Origin: Lentibacillus halodurans
GTDB taxonomy: Bacteria > Bacillota > Bacilli > Bacillales > Amphibacillaceae
Assembly (NCBI RefSeq): GCF_900112045.1
Contig: NZ_FOJW01000014.1
Span: forward strand, 25,318 to 89,317
DNA: 64,000 bases
Direction of reading: 5' to 3'
The position numbers and the translations under genes are program-made. Positions within the stretch are counted from its first letter, which is position 1. The number at the start of each line of letters is the position of its first letter. Positions 36,732-46,090 of this stretch are shown here, in pieces. A model generated the notes under the pieces. The model saw only the letters and a program-made list of their open reading frames with translations, was not told the origin of the DNA and did not search any database.

Positions 36732-37700
36732 TTATGCCCACCACATTTCCCCGACAGATTCTTTGACCATGACGGGTTTAAGATTTTCGACAGCTTTGGT
36801 AAATCCTTCATCAACTGACATGAGTCCATCCTCATGCTCGATACTCACGACATAGTCATAATCCATTAACCTTAATGTGCTGATCATATCCGCCCATGTT
36901 TTGACATCGTGTCCAAATCCAACTGTCCTAAAATACCAGGCACGGTCACGCATTTGGGCGTAATCCGTCATATCCGTCAGGCCATTCCTGTTCATGTTTT
37001 GCTGATCAATTATCGTGTCCTTTGCATGAAAATGGTGAATAGCTTGTTCACGACCCAATATTTTAATGGCCTCGATCGGGTCAATGCCCTGCCACCACAT
37101 ATGGCTTGGGTCAAGGTTAGCGCCAATAGCCGGTCCACATGCTTCACGCAAACGCAGCATGTTGCCTGGTGTGTGAACAGAAAAGCCGCCGTGAAGTTCC
37201 AGACCAATTTTTATATGGTGAGATTCTGCGAAGTCGTTCTTTTCTTTCCAATATGGAATCAGTTTTTCTTCCCATTGCCATTTCAGTACTTCCTGAAAGT
37301 CGTGCGGCCAGGGTGTTACTGGCCAATTTGGATATAAAGCATTTTCATGGTCACCGGGACATCCTGAAAATGTATTCACAACCGGTACATTAAGTTTGGA
37401 CGCAAGTTGTATCGTTTTGTCCAGCAGTCTATCTGCCGGTTCTGCAATTTTGTTCTGCGGATGGAGTGCATTTCCGTGGCAGCTTAACGCACTGATGACC
37501 AATCCATGATCCGCCACTTTTTGCTTGAATTGCTGTAATTTCCTTTCGTCATGCAACAGCTCATCAATTTTACAATGAGCATCTCCGGGGAATCCGCCAG
37601 TCCCTAATTCAATTGCTTCCAAACCTTTTGAAGCAACATAGTCCAGCATGTCATCAAAGTTTTTATCAGCGAATAAAACTGTAAAAACACCCAATTTCAA
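36732..37700 (-). CDS. sugar phosphate isomerase/epimerase family TIM-barrel protein
   Basis: A 322-residue AP-endonuclease-2-fold protein. Metal-ligand type motifs are LELHGG (about 166-171), NLDPSHMW, HHFHAKD and the late SIEHEDG. These resemble IolE-like enzymes and keto-sugar epimerases such as E. coli YcjR. It is divergent from the LacI regulator, with the shared 217-base region holding an operator, and its partners are an ABC transporter and a Gfo/Idh dehydrogenase. Together this suggests epimerisation of an oxidised sugar or polyol. The exact substrate is not deducible. Confidence 0.85.
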   Translation of the reverse strand: MKLGVFTVLFADKNFDDMLDYVASKGLEAIELGTGGFPGDAHCKIDELLHDERKLQQFKQKVADHGLVISALSCHGNALHPQNKIAEPADRLLDKTIQLASKLNVPVVNTFSGCPGDHENALYPNWPVTPWPHDFQEVLKWQWEEKLIPYWKEKNDFAESHHIKIGLELHGGFSVHTPGNMLRLREACGPAIGANLDPSHMWWQGIDPIEAIKILGREQAIHHFHAKDTIIDQQNMNRNGLTDMTDYAQMRDRAWYFRTVGFGHDVKTWADMISTLRLMDYDYVVSIEHEDGLMSVDEGFTKAVENLKPVMVKESVGEMWWA

Positions 37701-37813
37701 TTGAAAAACCTCCCTAATATATTTCAGAATATAAAAATTTGTAAACCATTACATTATAACCATAAATAAAAAATGTATGTAAATCAATAGTTTTATAATA
37801 TTTTAAAATATTA

Positions 37814-37842
37814 TTGACAGAAAATTAAGGCTGTATTATGAT
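37814..37842 (+). promoter_or_regulatory. sigma-A promoter of the lacI-type regulator
   Basis: TTGACA (37814-37819), 17-base spacer, TATGAT (37837-37842). The operator at 37848-37863 covers the expected transcription start. Confidence 0.8.
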
Positions 37843-37847
37843 ATAAA

Positions 37848-37863
37848 TTGTAATCGATTACAA
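37848..37863. promoter_or_regulatory. LacI-family operator 1
   Basis: The perfect 16-bp palindrome TTGTAATCGATTACAA has the central CG typical of LacI-family operators. The same 14-bp core recurs at 38976, before the transport operon. It also fits the relaxed CcpA cre pattern TGWNANCGNTNWCA, so carbon catabolite control is possible too. Confidence 0.85.
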
Positions 37864-37917
37864 TAAGGTTCGAAATGCAGATCAAGCTCGAGGCAAAGAA
37901 GGTAGGACGAGAAATAA

Positions 37918-38907
37918 ATGGCGAACATACAACAAGTGGCGAAACAAGCAGGCGTTTCCGTGGCGACCGTATCAAGAGTATTAAACGGTCAGGGCACGGT
38001 AACGGCCAAGACACGAATCAAAGTAGAAGATGCAATCAAAAGACTAAATTATGAGCCCAGTATGCTGGGCAGGAACTTAAGGAACTCGGAAAGCCGTATT
38101 CTGTTAATTTTAATTCCTAAAATATCCAATCCATTTTATTCTGAAATTATTAATGGCATTGAAACAGCTGCATTAACACATCATTATAATATTCTTCTTT
38201 GTGAAACGGATTCGAATCCTGATCGGGAAAATATTTATTTTGACTTAGTCAGAAAGAAAATGGCTGATGGGATTATTTCCATGGATCCTGCAGTCAATGT
38301 GGAATCACTGATTGAACTCGCTGAATCCTATGCTATTATACAATGCAGTGAATACACAGTTGAAAGTGGTATTCCCTATGTAACGATCGATAACGAGGAG
38401 GCGGCGTATCGGGCTGTAAAACATTTAATCAAAATCGGACATGAAAAAATTGCCCTGATCAATTCAGATGAGAAATTTCTGTACGCCAGACAACGTCAAT
38501 TGGGGTACCGGCGTGCACTTGAAGAAAATGGGATCCCGATAAGTGATCACTACATTCACCATACACAACAAATTGGTTTTGAGTACGGACAGCAAGCAAT
38601 GAGGAAAATTATTAATTTAAAAGACCGCCCTACAGCAGTATTTGCTGTATCAGATATGCTGGCGATCGGTGCGTTAAAAGAAATCAACAATAATGGATTA
38701 AATGTCCCGGACGATATTGCTATCGTAGGGTTTGACAAGATTGATTTTTCAAACATGACACACCCGACATTAACAACTGTTGCGCAGCCAATGCACAAAA
38801 TGGGCACAATTGCTGCAGAAATGCTTATCAGCGAGATACAGGGTGACCAAGTGGAAAGTATTATATTAGATCATGAATTGGTCATTCGCGAGTCTACTTC
38901 AGGATAA
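37918..38907 (+). CDS. LacI family transcriptional regulator
   Basis: A 329-residue repressor. The N-terminal helix-turn-helix is NIQQVAKQAGVSVATVSRVLNG, with the hinge helix PSMLGRNLR. The C-terminal periplasmic-binding-like domain senses a sugar (SRILLILIPKISNPFYSEI, VPYVTIDNEEAAYRAV, FAVSDMLAIGALKEI). Two palindromic operators, one over its own promoter and one before the binding-protein gene, show likely autoregulation and control of the operon. The ribosome site is GGTAGGACGAG. Confidence 0.95.
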   Translation: MANIQQVAKQAGVSVATVSRVLNGQGTVTAKTRIKVEDAIKRLNYEPSMLGRNLRNSESRILLILIPKISNPFYSEIINGIETAALTHHYNILLCETDSNPDRENIYFDLVRKKMADGIISMDPAVNVESLIELAESYAIIQCSEYTVESGIPYVTIDNEEAAYRAVKHLIKIGHEKIALINSDEKFLYARQRQLGYRRALEENGIPISDHYIHHTQQIGFEYGQQAMRKIINLKDRPTAVFAVSDMLAIGALKEINNNGLNVPDDIAIVGFDKIDFSNMTHPTLTTVAQPMHKMGTIAAEMLISEIQGDQVESIILDHELVIRESTSG

Positions 38908-38913
38908 ATGCAG

Positions 38914-38967
38914 CTAAGATCAGCGTTCTGTTATTGATTCAATTTGATAATAGAGCGCTGACCTTAG
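38914..38967. terminator. long hairpin between the LacI gene and the sugar ABC operon
   Basis: A 21-bp stem (arms about 38914-38934 and 38947-38967) has one mismatch and two G-T pairs. No T-run follows, so termination is uncertain; it may insulate the operon or stabilise the lacI mRNA 3' end. Confidence 0.5.
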
Positions 38968-38975
38968 ATGTGAAT

Positions 38976-38989
38976 TGTAATCGATTACA
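38976..38989. promoter_or_regulatory. LacI-family operator 2
   Basis: TGTAATCGATTACA is identical to the core of operator 1. It lies 53 bases before the substrate-binding-protein start, so the operon promoter should overlap it. Confidence 0.85.
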
Positions 38990-39028
38990 TTTAAGGGAAG
39001 CGTCTTAATCAAAACAAAGGGGTGAAAT

Positions 39029-39994
39029 TTGTTGAGAAAGTTACTTATTTTTTGTTTGGCTTTATTGACGGTCATTGTTTTAGCAGCCTGCAGTGAAGAA
39101 GGAAGTAGTGAAGGCGAAGGGGATGACAGCTTGACCATTGGTATCTCACTGCCATCTGCTACACATGGCTGGATGGGTGCTCTCATTGATAATGCAGAAA
39201 ATCGGGCAGAGGAGATTCAGGAAGAACACGGTATTGATTATGTTATGACAAATGCTGCGGATCCAAATCAACAGGCAAACGATGTTGATGACTTAATTTC
39301 ACAGGAAGTGGATGTCATAGTATTGCTTCCGATCGAATCTGCAGCTTTATCACCGGTAGGACAAAACGTGAAGGATGCCGGGATTCCTTTAGTAGTGGTT
39401 GACCGCGAACTGGAGAATGATGCAGCAGATGTTGTTGTGAAAGGTGATAATGAAGGCATTGGATTAAATGCCGGAAAGTATTTCATTGAACAATTAAATG
39501 GCGAAGGGAAAGTTGTTGAAATCACCGGACCGCCAAATTCAGTCACAGAACAACGTGGTGCAGGGTTTGAGGAATCGATTGCGGATGAGAATGGCATTGA
39601 AGTTGTAGCATCACAGGATGGTGATTTTTCAACAGAAACGTCACTGGAAGTAATGGAAAATATTTTACAGGCACAACCCGAAATTGATGCTGTATACACA
39701 CAGGATGATGGGATGGCATTAGGTGTGGTGCAGGCAATTGAAGAAGCAGGACGTGATGATATCCAATTCGTGACGGGTGCCGGCGGAGCTAAAGAGGTAT
39801 TTGAAAGCATCAGGGATGACGGATTAATCTCAGGTACTTTCCTGTATCCGCCTACCATGATCATGGATGGCGTTGACGTTGCTGCCGACATCGCTCAAGG
39901 GGAAGAACCTGAAGATGATCTGGTTATCATTGAAGCTACTGAAGTTACAGAAGAAAATGTTGAGGAATACTACGATCCGGATTCAAAATTTTAA
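39029..39994 (+). CDS. sugar ABC transporter substrate-binding lipoprotein (RbsB-like)
   Basis: A 321-residue lipoprotein of the type I periplasmic-binding fold. The signal peptide ends with the lipobox LAAC (cysteine about residue 21). Mature motifs are SLPSATHGWMGALI, NAADPNQQANDVDDL, VVVDREL, the GDNEGIG stretch and YTQDDGMALGV, as in ribose/galactose/inositol-type binding proteins. The start is TTG at 39029 or 39032 after AGGGGTG. First gene of a four-gene operon; an attenuator-like terminator follows it. Confidence 0.93.
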   Translation: MLRKLLIFCLALLTVIVLAACSEEGSSEGEGDDSLTIGISLPSATHGWMGALIDNAENRAEEIQEEHGIDYVMTNAADPNQQANDVDDLISQEVDVIVLLPIESAALSPVGQNVKDAGIPLVVVDRELENDAADVVVKGDNEGIGLNAGKYFIEQLNGEGKVVEITGPPNSVTEQRGAGFEESIADENGIEVVASQDGDFSTETSLEVMENILQAQPEIDAVYTQDDGMALGVVQAIEEAGRDDIQFVTGAGGAKEVFESIRDDGLISGTFLYPPTMIMDGVDVAADIAQGEEPEDDLVIIEATEVTEENVEEYYDPDSKF

Positions 39995-40004
39995 ATAAAA
40001 CGAA

Positions 40005-40058
40005 GGAAATACAATTCGGTGTGACTGGGCTATACCAATTGTATTTCCCCCTTTTTTT
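40005..40058 (+). terminator. attenuator-like terminator between binding-protein and ATPase genes
   Basis: Perfect 12-bp arms GGAAATACAATT (40005-40016) and AATTGTATTTCC (40037-40048) are followed by CCC and seven Ts. Partial termination here would make the binding protein more abundant than the membrane components. Confidence 0.85.
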
Positions 40059-40077
40059 CTAAAGGAGCGATCATCAA

Positions 40078-41592
40078 ATGTCTACAAATTCGTTTATGGC
40101 TATGGAAGGTATTGACAAATCGTTTCATCATGTTCCTGTATTACAGGATGTTTTCTTTGAAGTCAATTACGGGGAAATCCATGCGCTACTAGGTGAAAAC
40201 GGAGCTGGAAAGTCTACTTTAATGAACATATTGGGCGGCATTCACCAGCCTGATAAAGGCAGTATTCACATCAATGGCAGTGAAGTAGAAATGACAGATC
40301 CAAGAGTTTCCCAGGATTACGGCATAAGTTTTATCCACCAGGAACTTAACGTTGTATCCGATCTGAGAGTCTATGAAAATATGTTTTTGGGAGCAGAACT
40401 CCGAAATAAATGGGGATTTGTAAAAGTGGAACAGATGTGCCAGCAGACAAAAGATGTACTTGCCAGACTTGGTGTTGATATCGATCCGAAAGAATATGTG
40501 AGAAATCTGGATACATCGTATAAACAATTGATCGAAATTTCCAAAGCCCTGCTGCGCAACGCAACCCTCATCATTATGGATGAACCGACGACTGCCCTGG
40601 CAGATCACGAAGTCGGGCGGTTATTTGAGTTAATGAAAAACCTGAAAAAATCAGGCGTGTCCATCATTTATATTTCCCATAAATTGAAAGAAATCCAGGA
40701 AGTATGTGATCGCTATACAGTGCTTCGGGACGGGAAAATGGTCGGGAGCGGTCATATGCAGGAACAAAAGCTGGATACAATCACTAATCTGATGATCGGA
40801 AAATCGGTTTCTGAAGAGCGGTTTTTACAACACCACACATTGGGGCCGACCACATTGGAAGTAAGCCATTTAACCAGTCCAGGCTTCTTTACGGACATCG
40901 ACTTTACTGTCCGGAAGGGAGAAATTGCCGGTTTTACCGGATTGGCGGGAGACGGGAGAACTGAACTGTTTGAAAGTTTGTTTGGTTTTCGCAAAAAATA
41001 TACAGGTGAGATAAAAATTGGCGGAAAAACAGTGCGTATAGACCATCCTAAAAAAGCACTGAAAGCTGGATTAGGACTGGTACCTAAAGATCGGAAAGAA
41101 AATGCAATCATTAAGGATTTAAATGTCATTCATAATATGAGCTTATCGTCAATGGGACACTTTGAAAAAACCGGCTTTGTCCGGGAAAAGGCTGAAAAAC
41201 AGCGGTTTGAGTTTTACAAAGACAAGTTGAATATTAAGGTGCAAAACCCCCGTCTTACAATTGATAAATTAAGTGGGGGGAATCAGCAAAAAGTGGTGAT
41301 TGCAAAATGGCTTGAAGTCGATACGGATATCATCATTTTCGACAATCCTACGCAGGGGATTGATGTTGGGGCCAAACGGGAGATTTATCAGGATATTATT
41401 GAATTGGCTGAACAGGGAAAAGGCGTGATTGTTTTATCTTCTGAAGTTCCGGAATTATTGAAGGTTTGTCATACCTTGTATGTTATGTATCAGGGAGAAA
41501 TAGCAGCAACATTCAAGGGCGAAGAGGCGACAGAAGACGAAATGATGCGCTATGCAACCGGAACGAAAAAGGAGGCTGTTACCGTTGGCTAA
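40078..41592 (+). CDS. sugar ABC transporter ATP-binding protein (RbsA-like, two ABC domains)
   Basis: A 504-residue tandem ABC ATPase of the CUT2 group. Domain 1 has Walker A GENGAGKST and Walker B LIIMDEPTTAL. Domain 2 has a degenerate Walker A (GLAGDGRTEL) but an intact signature LSGGNQQK and Walker B IIIFDNPTQGIDVGAKRE, the usual RbsA asymmetry. AAAGGAG before the ATG. Its end overlaps the permease start by 8 bases, so the two are translationally coupled. Confidence 0.95.
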   Translation: MSTNSFMAMEGIDKSFHHVPVLQDVFFEVNYGEIHALLGENGAGKSTLMNILGGIHQPDKGSIHINGSEVEMTDPRVSQDYGISFIHQELNVVSDLRVYENMFLGAELRNKWGFVKVEQMCQQTKDVLARLGVDIDPKEYVRNLDTSYKQLIEISKALLRNATLIIMDEPTTALADHEVGRLFELMKNLKKSGVSIIYISHKLKEIQEVCDRYTVLRDGKMVGSGHMQEQKLDTITNLMIGKSVSEERFLQHHTLGPTTLEVSHLTSPGFFTDIDFTVRKGEIAGFTGLAGDGRTELFESLFGFRKKYTGEIKIGGKTVRIDHPKKALKAGLGLVPKDRKENAIIKDLNVIHNMSLSSMGHFEKTGFVREKAEKQRFEFYKDKLNIKVQNPRLTIDKLSGGNQQKVVIAKWLEVDTDIIIFDNPTQGIDVGAKREIYQDIIELAEQGKGVIVLSSEVPELLKVCHTLYVMYQGEIAATFKGEEATEDEMMRYATGTKKEAVTVG

Positions 41593-42568
41593 TCCAGAAA
41601 AAAAACAAGAAGCCTATCAGCAAACAATGCGTTCAAAGGCTACCGGTCGCTTTTCCTGGCTATGGTCTGAATATAGTGTAATCATTGCCTTTTTAATCAT
41701 TTTTATCGCAGCATCATTCATGAGTCCCCGGTTTCTGGATCTGACCAATCAGATGAACATTTTAATGCAGGTATCGATCATAGGGATTGTTTCACTCGGA
41801 ATGACGGTTATCATGCTTTCGGGCGGAATAGATTTATCGGTTGGTTCTGTCTTGGCATTGGTCGGGGTGATCACTGTTATGGCCCTGAATGCATCCGGAA
41901 GTATTTTTGCTGCTATCATTACAGCATGTCTCGTTGGATCATTTACAGGCTTTCTGAATGGTTTAATGGTTGCAAAAGGAAAGATTGCATCATTTATAGC
42001 GACTTTAGGAATGATGGCTGCAGCAAGATCAATTGCATTATATACTGCCGATGGCGGTAGCATATCGGGGGAAGTTTCAGGGTTTTCGGCTATTTCTAAT
42101 AGCGATTTGTGGATCATTGATTATCCGATTATTATCTTCCTTATTGTGACGGCGCTTGTGTACATATTAATGCATCATACGCGGTTCGGACGATATGTAT
42201 ATGCAATCGGAAGCAACGAGAAAGCTGCCCTCCTGTCTGCAATCCGGGTTGATCGTGTGAAAATGGCGGTCTATAGTTTGGGAGGTCTATTGGTAAGTGT
42301 GGCAGCGATTATTGAAACATCCCGGCTGAATTCGATTTCTTCATCGAGCTCAGGTATGCAGTATGAGCTGGATGCTATTGCAGCAGTTATCATTGGGGGT
42401 ACACGAATGACCGGAGGCCGGGGTAAAGTGATTGGTACATTTTTTGGAGTACTGATTTTGGGTATTCTGAACAATATGATGAACCTGATGAATGTTTCCC
42501 CGCATCTTCAGGGATTTGTAAAGGGACTGATTATTATTATTGCTGTGGTGTTCCAGAAGCGAGAATAG
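41585..42568 (+). CDS. sugar ABC transporter permease (RbsC-like)
   Basis: A 327-residue CUT2 permease with eight to ten helices. Typical segments are GMTVIMLSGGIDLSVGSVLAL and the domain near the end AVIIGGTRMTGGRGKVIGT. TTG at 41585 is preferred: AAGGAGG at 41569-41575 is well spaced and the protein then begins MANPEKKQ; upstream in-frame codons lack a site. It overlaps the ATPase gene by 8 bases and is followed 10 bases later by the dehydrogenase gene. Confidence 0.94.
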   Translation: MANPEKKQEAYQQTMRSKATGRFSWLWSEYSVIIAFLIIFIAASFMSPRFLDLTNQMNILMQVSIIGIVSLGMTVIMLSGGIDLSVGSVLALVGVITVMALNASGSIFAAIITACLVGSFTGFLNGLMVAKGKIASFIATLGMMAAARSIALYTADGGSISGEVSGFSAISNSDLWIIDYPIIIFLIVTALVYILMHHTRFGRYVYAIGSNEKAALLSAIRVDRVKMAVYSLGGLLVSVAAIIETSRLNSISSSSSGMQYELDAIAAVIIGGTRMTGGRGKVIGTFFGVLILGILNNMMNLMNVSPHLQGFVKGLIIIIAVVFQKRE

Positions 42569-42578
42569 GAGGGATTCT

Positions 42579-43613
42579 ATGACTTTTAAAGCAGGGATTA
42601 TCGGGTGCGGATCAATTGCAAAATTCCGCCATGCACCGGAATATAAAGCTAACCCGTATGTGAGTGATATCGTTTTTTATGATCGCAATCCGGAACGGGC
42701 AAAGTCACTTGCCGACATGTTTGAAGGGCATGCTGCCGATACGGTCGAGGAATTGCTGAATGATTCCTCCATAATGGTGATAAGTGATTGTTCGTCGAAT
42801 GAAAGCCATCACATATTCACAGCAAAGGCATTGCTGAGCGGTAAGCATGTATTGTGTGAAAAACCCATTGCATTGACGATGGAGCATGCCAACGAAGTGG
42901 TTGAGGCACAAAGGAAATCCGGAAATAAATTAATGGTAGACCATAACCAGCGATTTACCCGTGCACACCAGAAGGCGAAGGAAATCATCGAAAAAGGAGA
43001 TCTCGGTCAAGTGCTGACGTTTAAAACGACGTTTGGACACCAGGGACCGGAGCATTGGGGCGTTAATAAATCTAATTCGACCTGGTTTTTTAAAAAAGAT
43101 CGTTCAGGATTAGGCGTGGCCGGAGATTTAGGTATTCATAAGATAGATTTAGTACACTATTTATTGGGTGATGAAATTGAACAAGTCAGTGCTTTTCAGG
43201 GAGCGCTTGATAAAGTTGATGAAGACGGCGAACCAATCGAAGTATGCGATAACATCGTATGCAGTTTGAAAACGAAGCAGAAGCGTTTGGGTACGGCATC
43301 CTTTTCATGGACTTATTATGGGGAGGAAGACAATAGCACCATTCTTTACTGTGAAAATGGTACTATGAAAATTTATCATGATCCTGAGCACCAGATTGAA
43401 GTGATGACAAAAGATGGTGAAGTTATCCGTTACCAACTTGAATCAATCCAGACGAATGATAATCAGACCAATAGTGGTGTCATTGATGCTTTTGTCGATT
43501 GTGTCAGGTCAGATCAGGAGCCAATCGTAACAGGTACTGATGCGTTATCCTCGTTAAAAGTGACGCTCGGTATACTGAAAGCAGCAAAATCAGGCAGCAT
43601 TGTGAAGATATAG
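42579..43613 (+). CDS. Gfo/Idh/MocA family oxidoreductase
   Basis: A 344-residue NAD(P)-dependent sugar dehydrogenase. The N-terminal Rossmann fold has GIIGCGSIAKFRHAPEY; the family EKP motif is in HVLCEKPIALT (about 94-104), and the active-site region has GDLGIHKIDLVHYLLG (Asp, His). AGGAGGG supports ATG 42579. Last gene of the operon, so the imported sugar or polyol is probably oxidised at a ring carbon and then handled by the divergent epimerase. No kinase is nearby. Confidence 0.92.
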   Translation: MTFKAGIIGCGSIAKFRHAPEYKANPYVSDIVFYDRNPERAKSLADMFEGHAADTVEELLNDSSIMVISDCSSNESHHIFTAKALLSGKHVLCEKPIALTMEHANEVVEAQRKSGNKLMVDHNQRFTRAHQKAKEIIEKGDLGQVLTFKTTFGHQGPEHWGVNKSNSTWFFKKDRSGLGVAGDLGIHKIDLVHYLLGDEIEQVSAFQGALDKVDEDGEPIEVCDNIVCSLKTKQKRLGTASFSWTYYGEEDNSTILYCENGTMKIYHDPEHQIEVMTKDGEVIRYQLESIQTNDNQTNSGVIDAFVDCVRSDQEPIVTGTDALSSLKVTLGILKAAKSGSIVKI

Positions 43614-43621
43614 GTAAGTAA

Positions 43622-44325
43622 GAGGCTGGAACAAAAATATATTAGCCAAAGATACATCCGAACGATGATTCCACTATGATTGGATCAGTTCGGATTTATC
43701 TTTTGAGGGATGTTTGAACATTTGTTGCGAATGATCGATAAACGGAGAAGTAACTTGGTCTTAAACTTGCTTACTTCCATGCTTTTGTTGGTGAGTGCAT
43801 GATGGTCGCTGCGGGAAAATACGCGCTTTCCGGGGGCACGGCCTCAACTAACTTTGCCAAGAAAACCACTTGGAAAACTGAATCTTCGGCTCACGCTGTT
43901 GCCCAGGTGTGTCGCATATTTCCGCGGCTTAGAATCGTGTTCTCATAAGGTGACAGCAAGTTCAATGAATATCGCTCTATAAGTTCTTTTCTTTCGACAA
44001 CCAGCACCCCAACATGACTGGAGGCAGCATACGGAGACACCTATGGGAACAGCACGAGCCGAAGACCCCGCAGAAAAGAGGTCTTGGCTTTCCGAGGAGA
44101 CTGACGCCGTGCCCATGGAAAGCGCGTATGCTGCCAAAGTGAATGATCGCACGCAACTAAAATCAGGTTGGAGGAAGGCTACACCAAGACAAATTGTCAC
44201 GCGTTCGCAGTCGTTATCAACGATGAATAAGGATGTGACTGTTGAAAAAGTCAAATGCTGCATTTCCTGCCCTGTCTGTAATCGTTCGTCTTTAGCGTGG
44301 AAAGTTTTCATTGTGTCCCAGCCTC
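43622..44325. repeat. dispersed repeat family 1, copy 2 (about 700 bp, inverted ends)
   Basis: Bounded by GAGGCTGGAAC (43622-43632) and GTCCCAGCCTC (44315-44325), which are inverted with one mismatch. The outer parts match 20458-20830. The interior holds about 110-base modules in inverted orientation (about 43810-43925 and 44030-44133), both with a GAGCCGAAGA ... GCCGTGCCC ... GGAAAGCGCGTAT pattern. Open frames here (for example 44043-44384) have no coding character. It occupies the 767-base gap after the sugar operon. Confidence 0.8.
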
Positions 44326-44380
44326 CGCCAACCAGAAAATCCTTTGTTAATTGCAAGAGAGGCTTTAGAGGGACAAACCT

Positions 44381-44740
44381 TTAATAACCAACTTCAACGG
44401 CTGCATTGACAATATACATCAAATCATTTTCATCATCTTTGTCTTCCAGCATGATTCCGCTTGAGGTGGCCATCCCGCCGTCCGTGACATCTGTTGTTAC
44501 AGCGCCGTATGGAATCGCGTCTTTCACCTGGTTAATGTCCAGCTGATCACGGTCAAGCGGTACTGCCAAACGGACATTCACTTTCATGTTTTCAAGCTGT
44601 CCATCCGGAAGACGCTGCTCAATTCCGGGCATCGAATTGGAGTAAATCGCATCTTCCACAGCACGGACGGAGGCTTTTGTAATGTTTTGGCCATGGACGT
44701 CAATGCCGCTCCCTGTTTGGATGAAAAGAATTTGTTGCAT
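44381..44740 (-). CDS. Lin0512 family protein
   Basis: A 119-residue protein starting MQQILFIQTGSGIDVHGQN, with the conserved KASVRAVEDAI and a GIMLEDKDDENDLMYIVNAAVEVGY end, as in the Lin0512 family, which has no known function. AAAGGAG lies before ATG 44740; longer in-frame extensions lack a ribosome site. It lies on the minus strand about 120 bases after the DUF2935 gene. Confidence 0.8.
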   Translation of the reverse strand: MQQILFIQTGSGIDVHGQNITKASVRAVEDAIYSNSMPGIEQRLPDGQLENMKVNVRLAVPLDRDQLDINQVKDAIPYGAVTTDVTDGGMATSSGIMLEDKDDENDLMYIVNAAVEVGY

Positions 44741-44860
44741 GATGAACGACTCCTTTTTAAGAAATTCGTTATCATACGATTCCCGCATGTTTAGTCTATC
44801 AAACATCCATAACCGGCATTACAGGCTAGTAAATAAAGTATAAGGAGCGTTTCAGCTTTT

Positions 44861-45664
44861 TCAGCCTGTTGTCCGTGGTTTGGTAGGATTGCAATTGGGC
44901 GGGATATGATTGGTTGATTCGGCCAGCTTGATTAAGTAATAACACTCTTCACGGGCCATGTGGTCGGCCATCAGCGCGGAAAAGCTGCTCAATGCCGTAT
45001 CCGACAGTTCCATTTCCTCGAGTTCCTGGAGAAACGTCCGGAACAATGTCATTTCAACCTCCACATCGTTATTGAATCTTTCCAATGCAGGGAAGGTTTG
45101 GATATTGGCTCGTAAATAACCTGTCAGCTCGACCGCTTTTAAATAAAAGTTCTCAAAATGCTTTGTAAATCCTTTGCTTTTTTGCTTGAGCCGTTTTTCC
45201 ACCCGGTCCATTTCGTCATTGATGGCTCCTGCATGGCCGGATGCGTCGAGCAGCCAGAGCATGTGGTGGTGGAGTTCATGAAAGATTGGCGGTGCCTCTC
45301 CCTGTTTGAGATACCCCATGACCAGTTGATATTCCTCCAATTCATTGACCATGTGGTTCAGGAATGAAGGGGTCAAGTGGATATGAATGTTCCCGGTTAA
45401 GTGGCGTTCGATGATGGAAAGCTTGAAGTCTCTGAATTGATCTGTCACTGTTTCGGCATGCTTCGTAAAGGTAATGGCATTGTTGTCTGTCAGCGATCTC
45501 GATTGTTCTAATAACTGATCAAACGTGATGACATACTGTTTGGCTATTTGGATATCGTGCTCTTCGGATGGATAGAGTGAATCCCGAATGAACCTTGCGT
45601 GATCACCGAGCACCTGCAGCCAAAACTGGTGTTCAAATGAGGCCTTTCTTAAAAAATCCGGCAA
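44861..45664 (-). CDS. DUF2935 family protein
   Basis: A 267-residue, mostly helical protein with two similar halves, each with a FEHQFWLQVLGDHARFI-like helix carrying H and E residues spaced as in ferritin-like or hemerythrin-like metal sites (inference). It matches the DUF2935 family of spore-forming Firmicutes. The start is TTG at 45664 with AAGGAGA upstream. Repeat family 3 copy 2 begins 18 bases upstream and could carry or disturb its promoter. Confidence 0.82.
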   Translation of the reverse strand: MPDFLRKASFEHQFWLQVLGDHARFIRDSLYPSEEHDIQIAKQYVITFDQLLEQSRSLTDNNAITFTKHAETVTDQFRDFKLSIIERHLTGNIHIHLTPSFLNHMVNELEEYQLVMGYLKQGEAPPIFHELHHHMLWLLDASGHAGAINDEMDRVEKRLKQKSKGFTKHFENFYLKAVELTGYLRANIQTFPALERFNNDVEVEMTLFRTFLQELEEMELSDTALSSFSALMADHMAREECYYLIKLAESTNHIPPNCNPTKPRTTG

Positions 45665-45681
45665 ATGAAATCATCTCCTTC

Positions 45682-45845
45682 GTAAAATTGGGGAACAACG
45701 GCCTGGCCGATCATAACGTGACGTCCTGTCGCATGATCGCCACTAGCACGTCCTGTGCGTCGTTAAGATCCGATGCGGTTCGGGCCTGCACGATGCAGGT
45801 CAAAGACATTCCAACAAGATATCTGCTTGAATTGCTTTCTTGCAA
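45682..45845. repeat. dispersed repeat family 3, copy 2
   Basis: Matches 6670-6843 in the same orientation. It begins at the ribosome-site side of the DUF2935 gene. The rest of the 45846-46090 gap shows only a degenerate family 4 motif on the minus strand (45981-46000). Confidence 0.8.
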
Positions 45846-46090
45846 TGTTGTGCCGAGTAACCGCAGGCACAGGATAAGGGTAGTTGGGATCGTAATGCAT
45901 CGCACGAAGAAAAAGTGTTTTCCTTTTTCGCGGACGTTGCGTTTTTAGCCTTGTTCTTTTTATCAGCGGTCAAAAAGCGCTGAATGAAGCTTCACTTGAT
46001 ACATATGCCGTCATGTAACGAAATAGTAGAATTTAGTTGAAACGATTTCTCGTTTGGATGAGAATGAACATAAAAAGGAAGGATGATAGG

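Noticed and set aside
39268..39891. Long minus-strand open frame opposite the binding-protein gene
   Set aside because: Shadow of a strongly supported gene; serine-rich composition and no ribosome site.
43943..44384. Two overlapping open frames inside repeat family 1 copy 2
   Set aside because: They lie within repeat sequence and share no features with known proteins.
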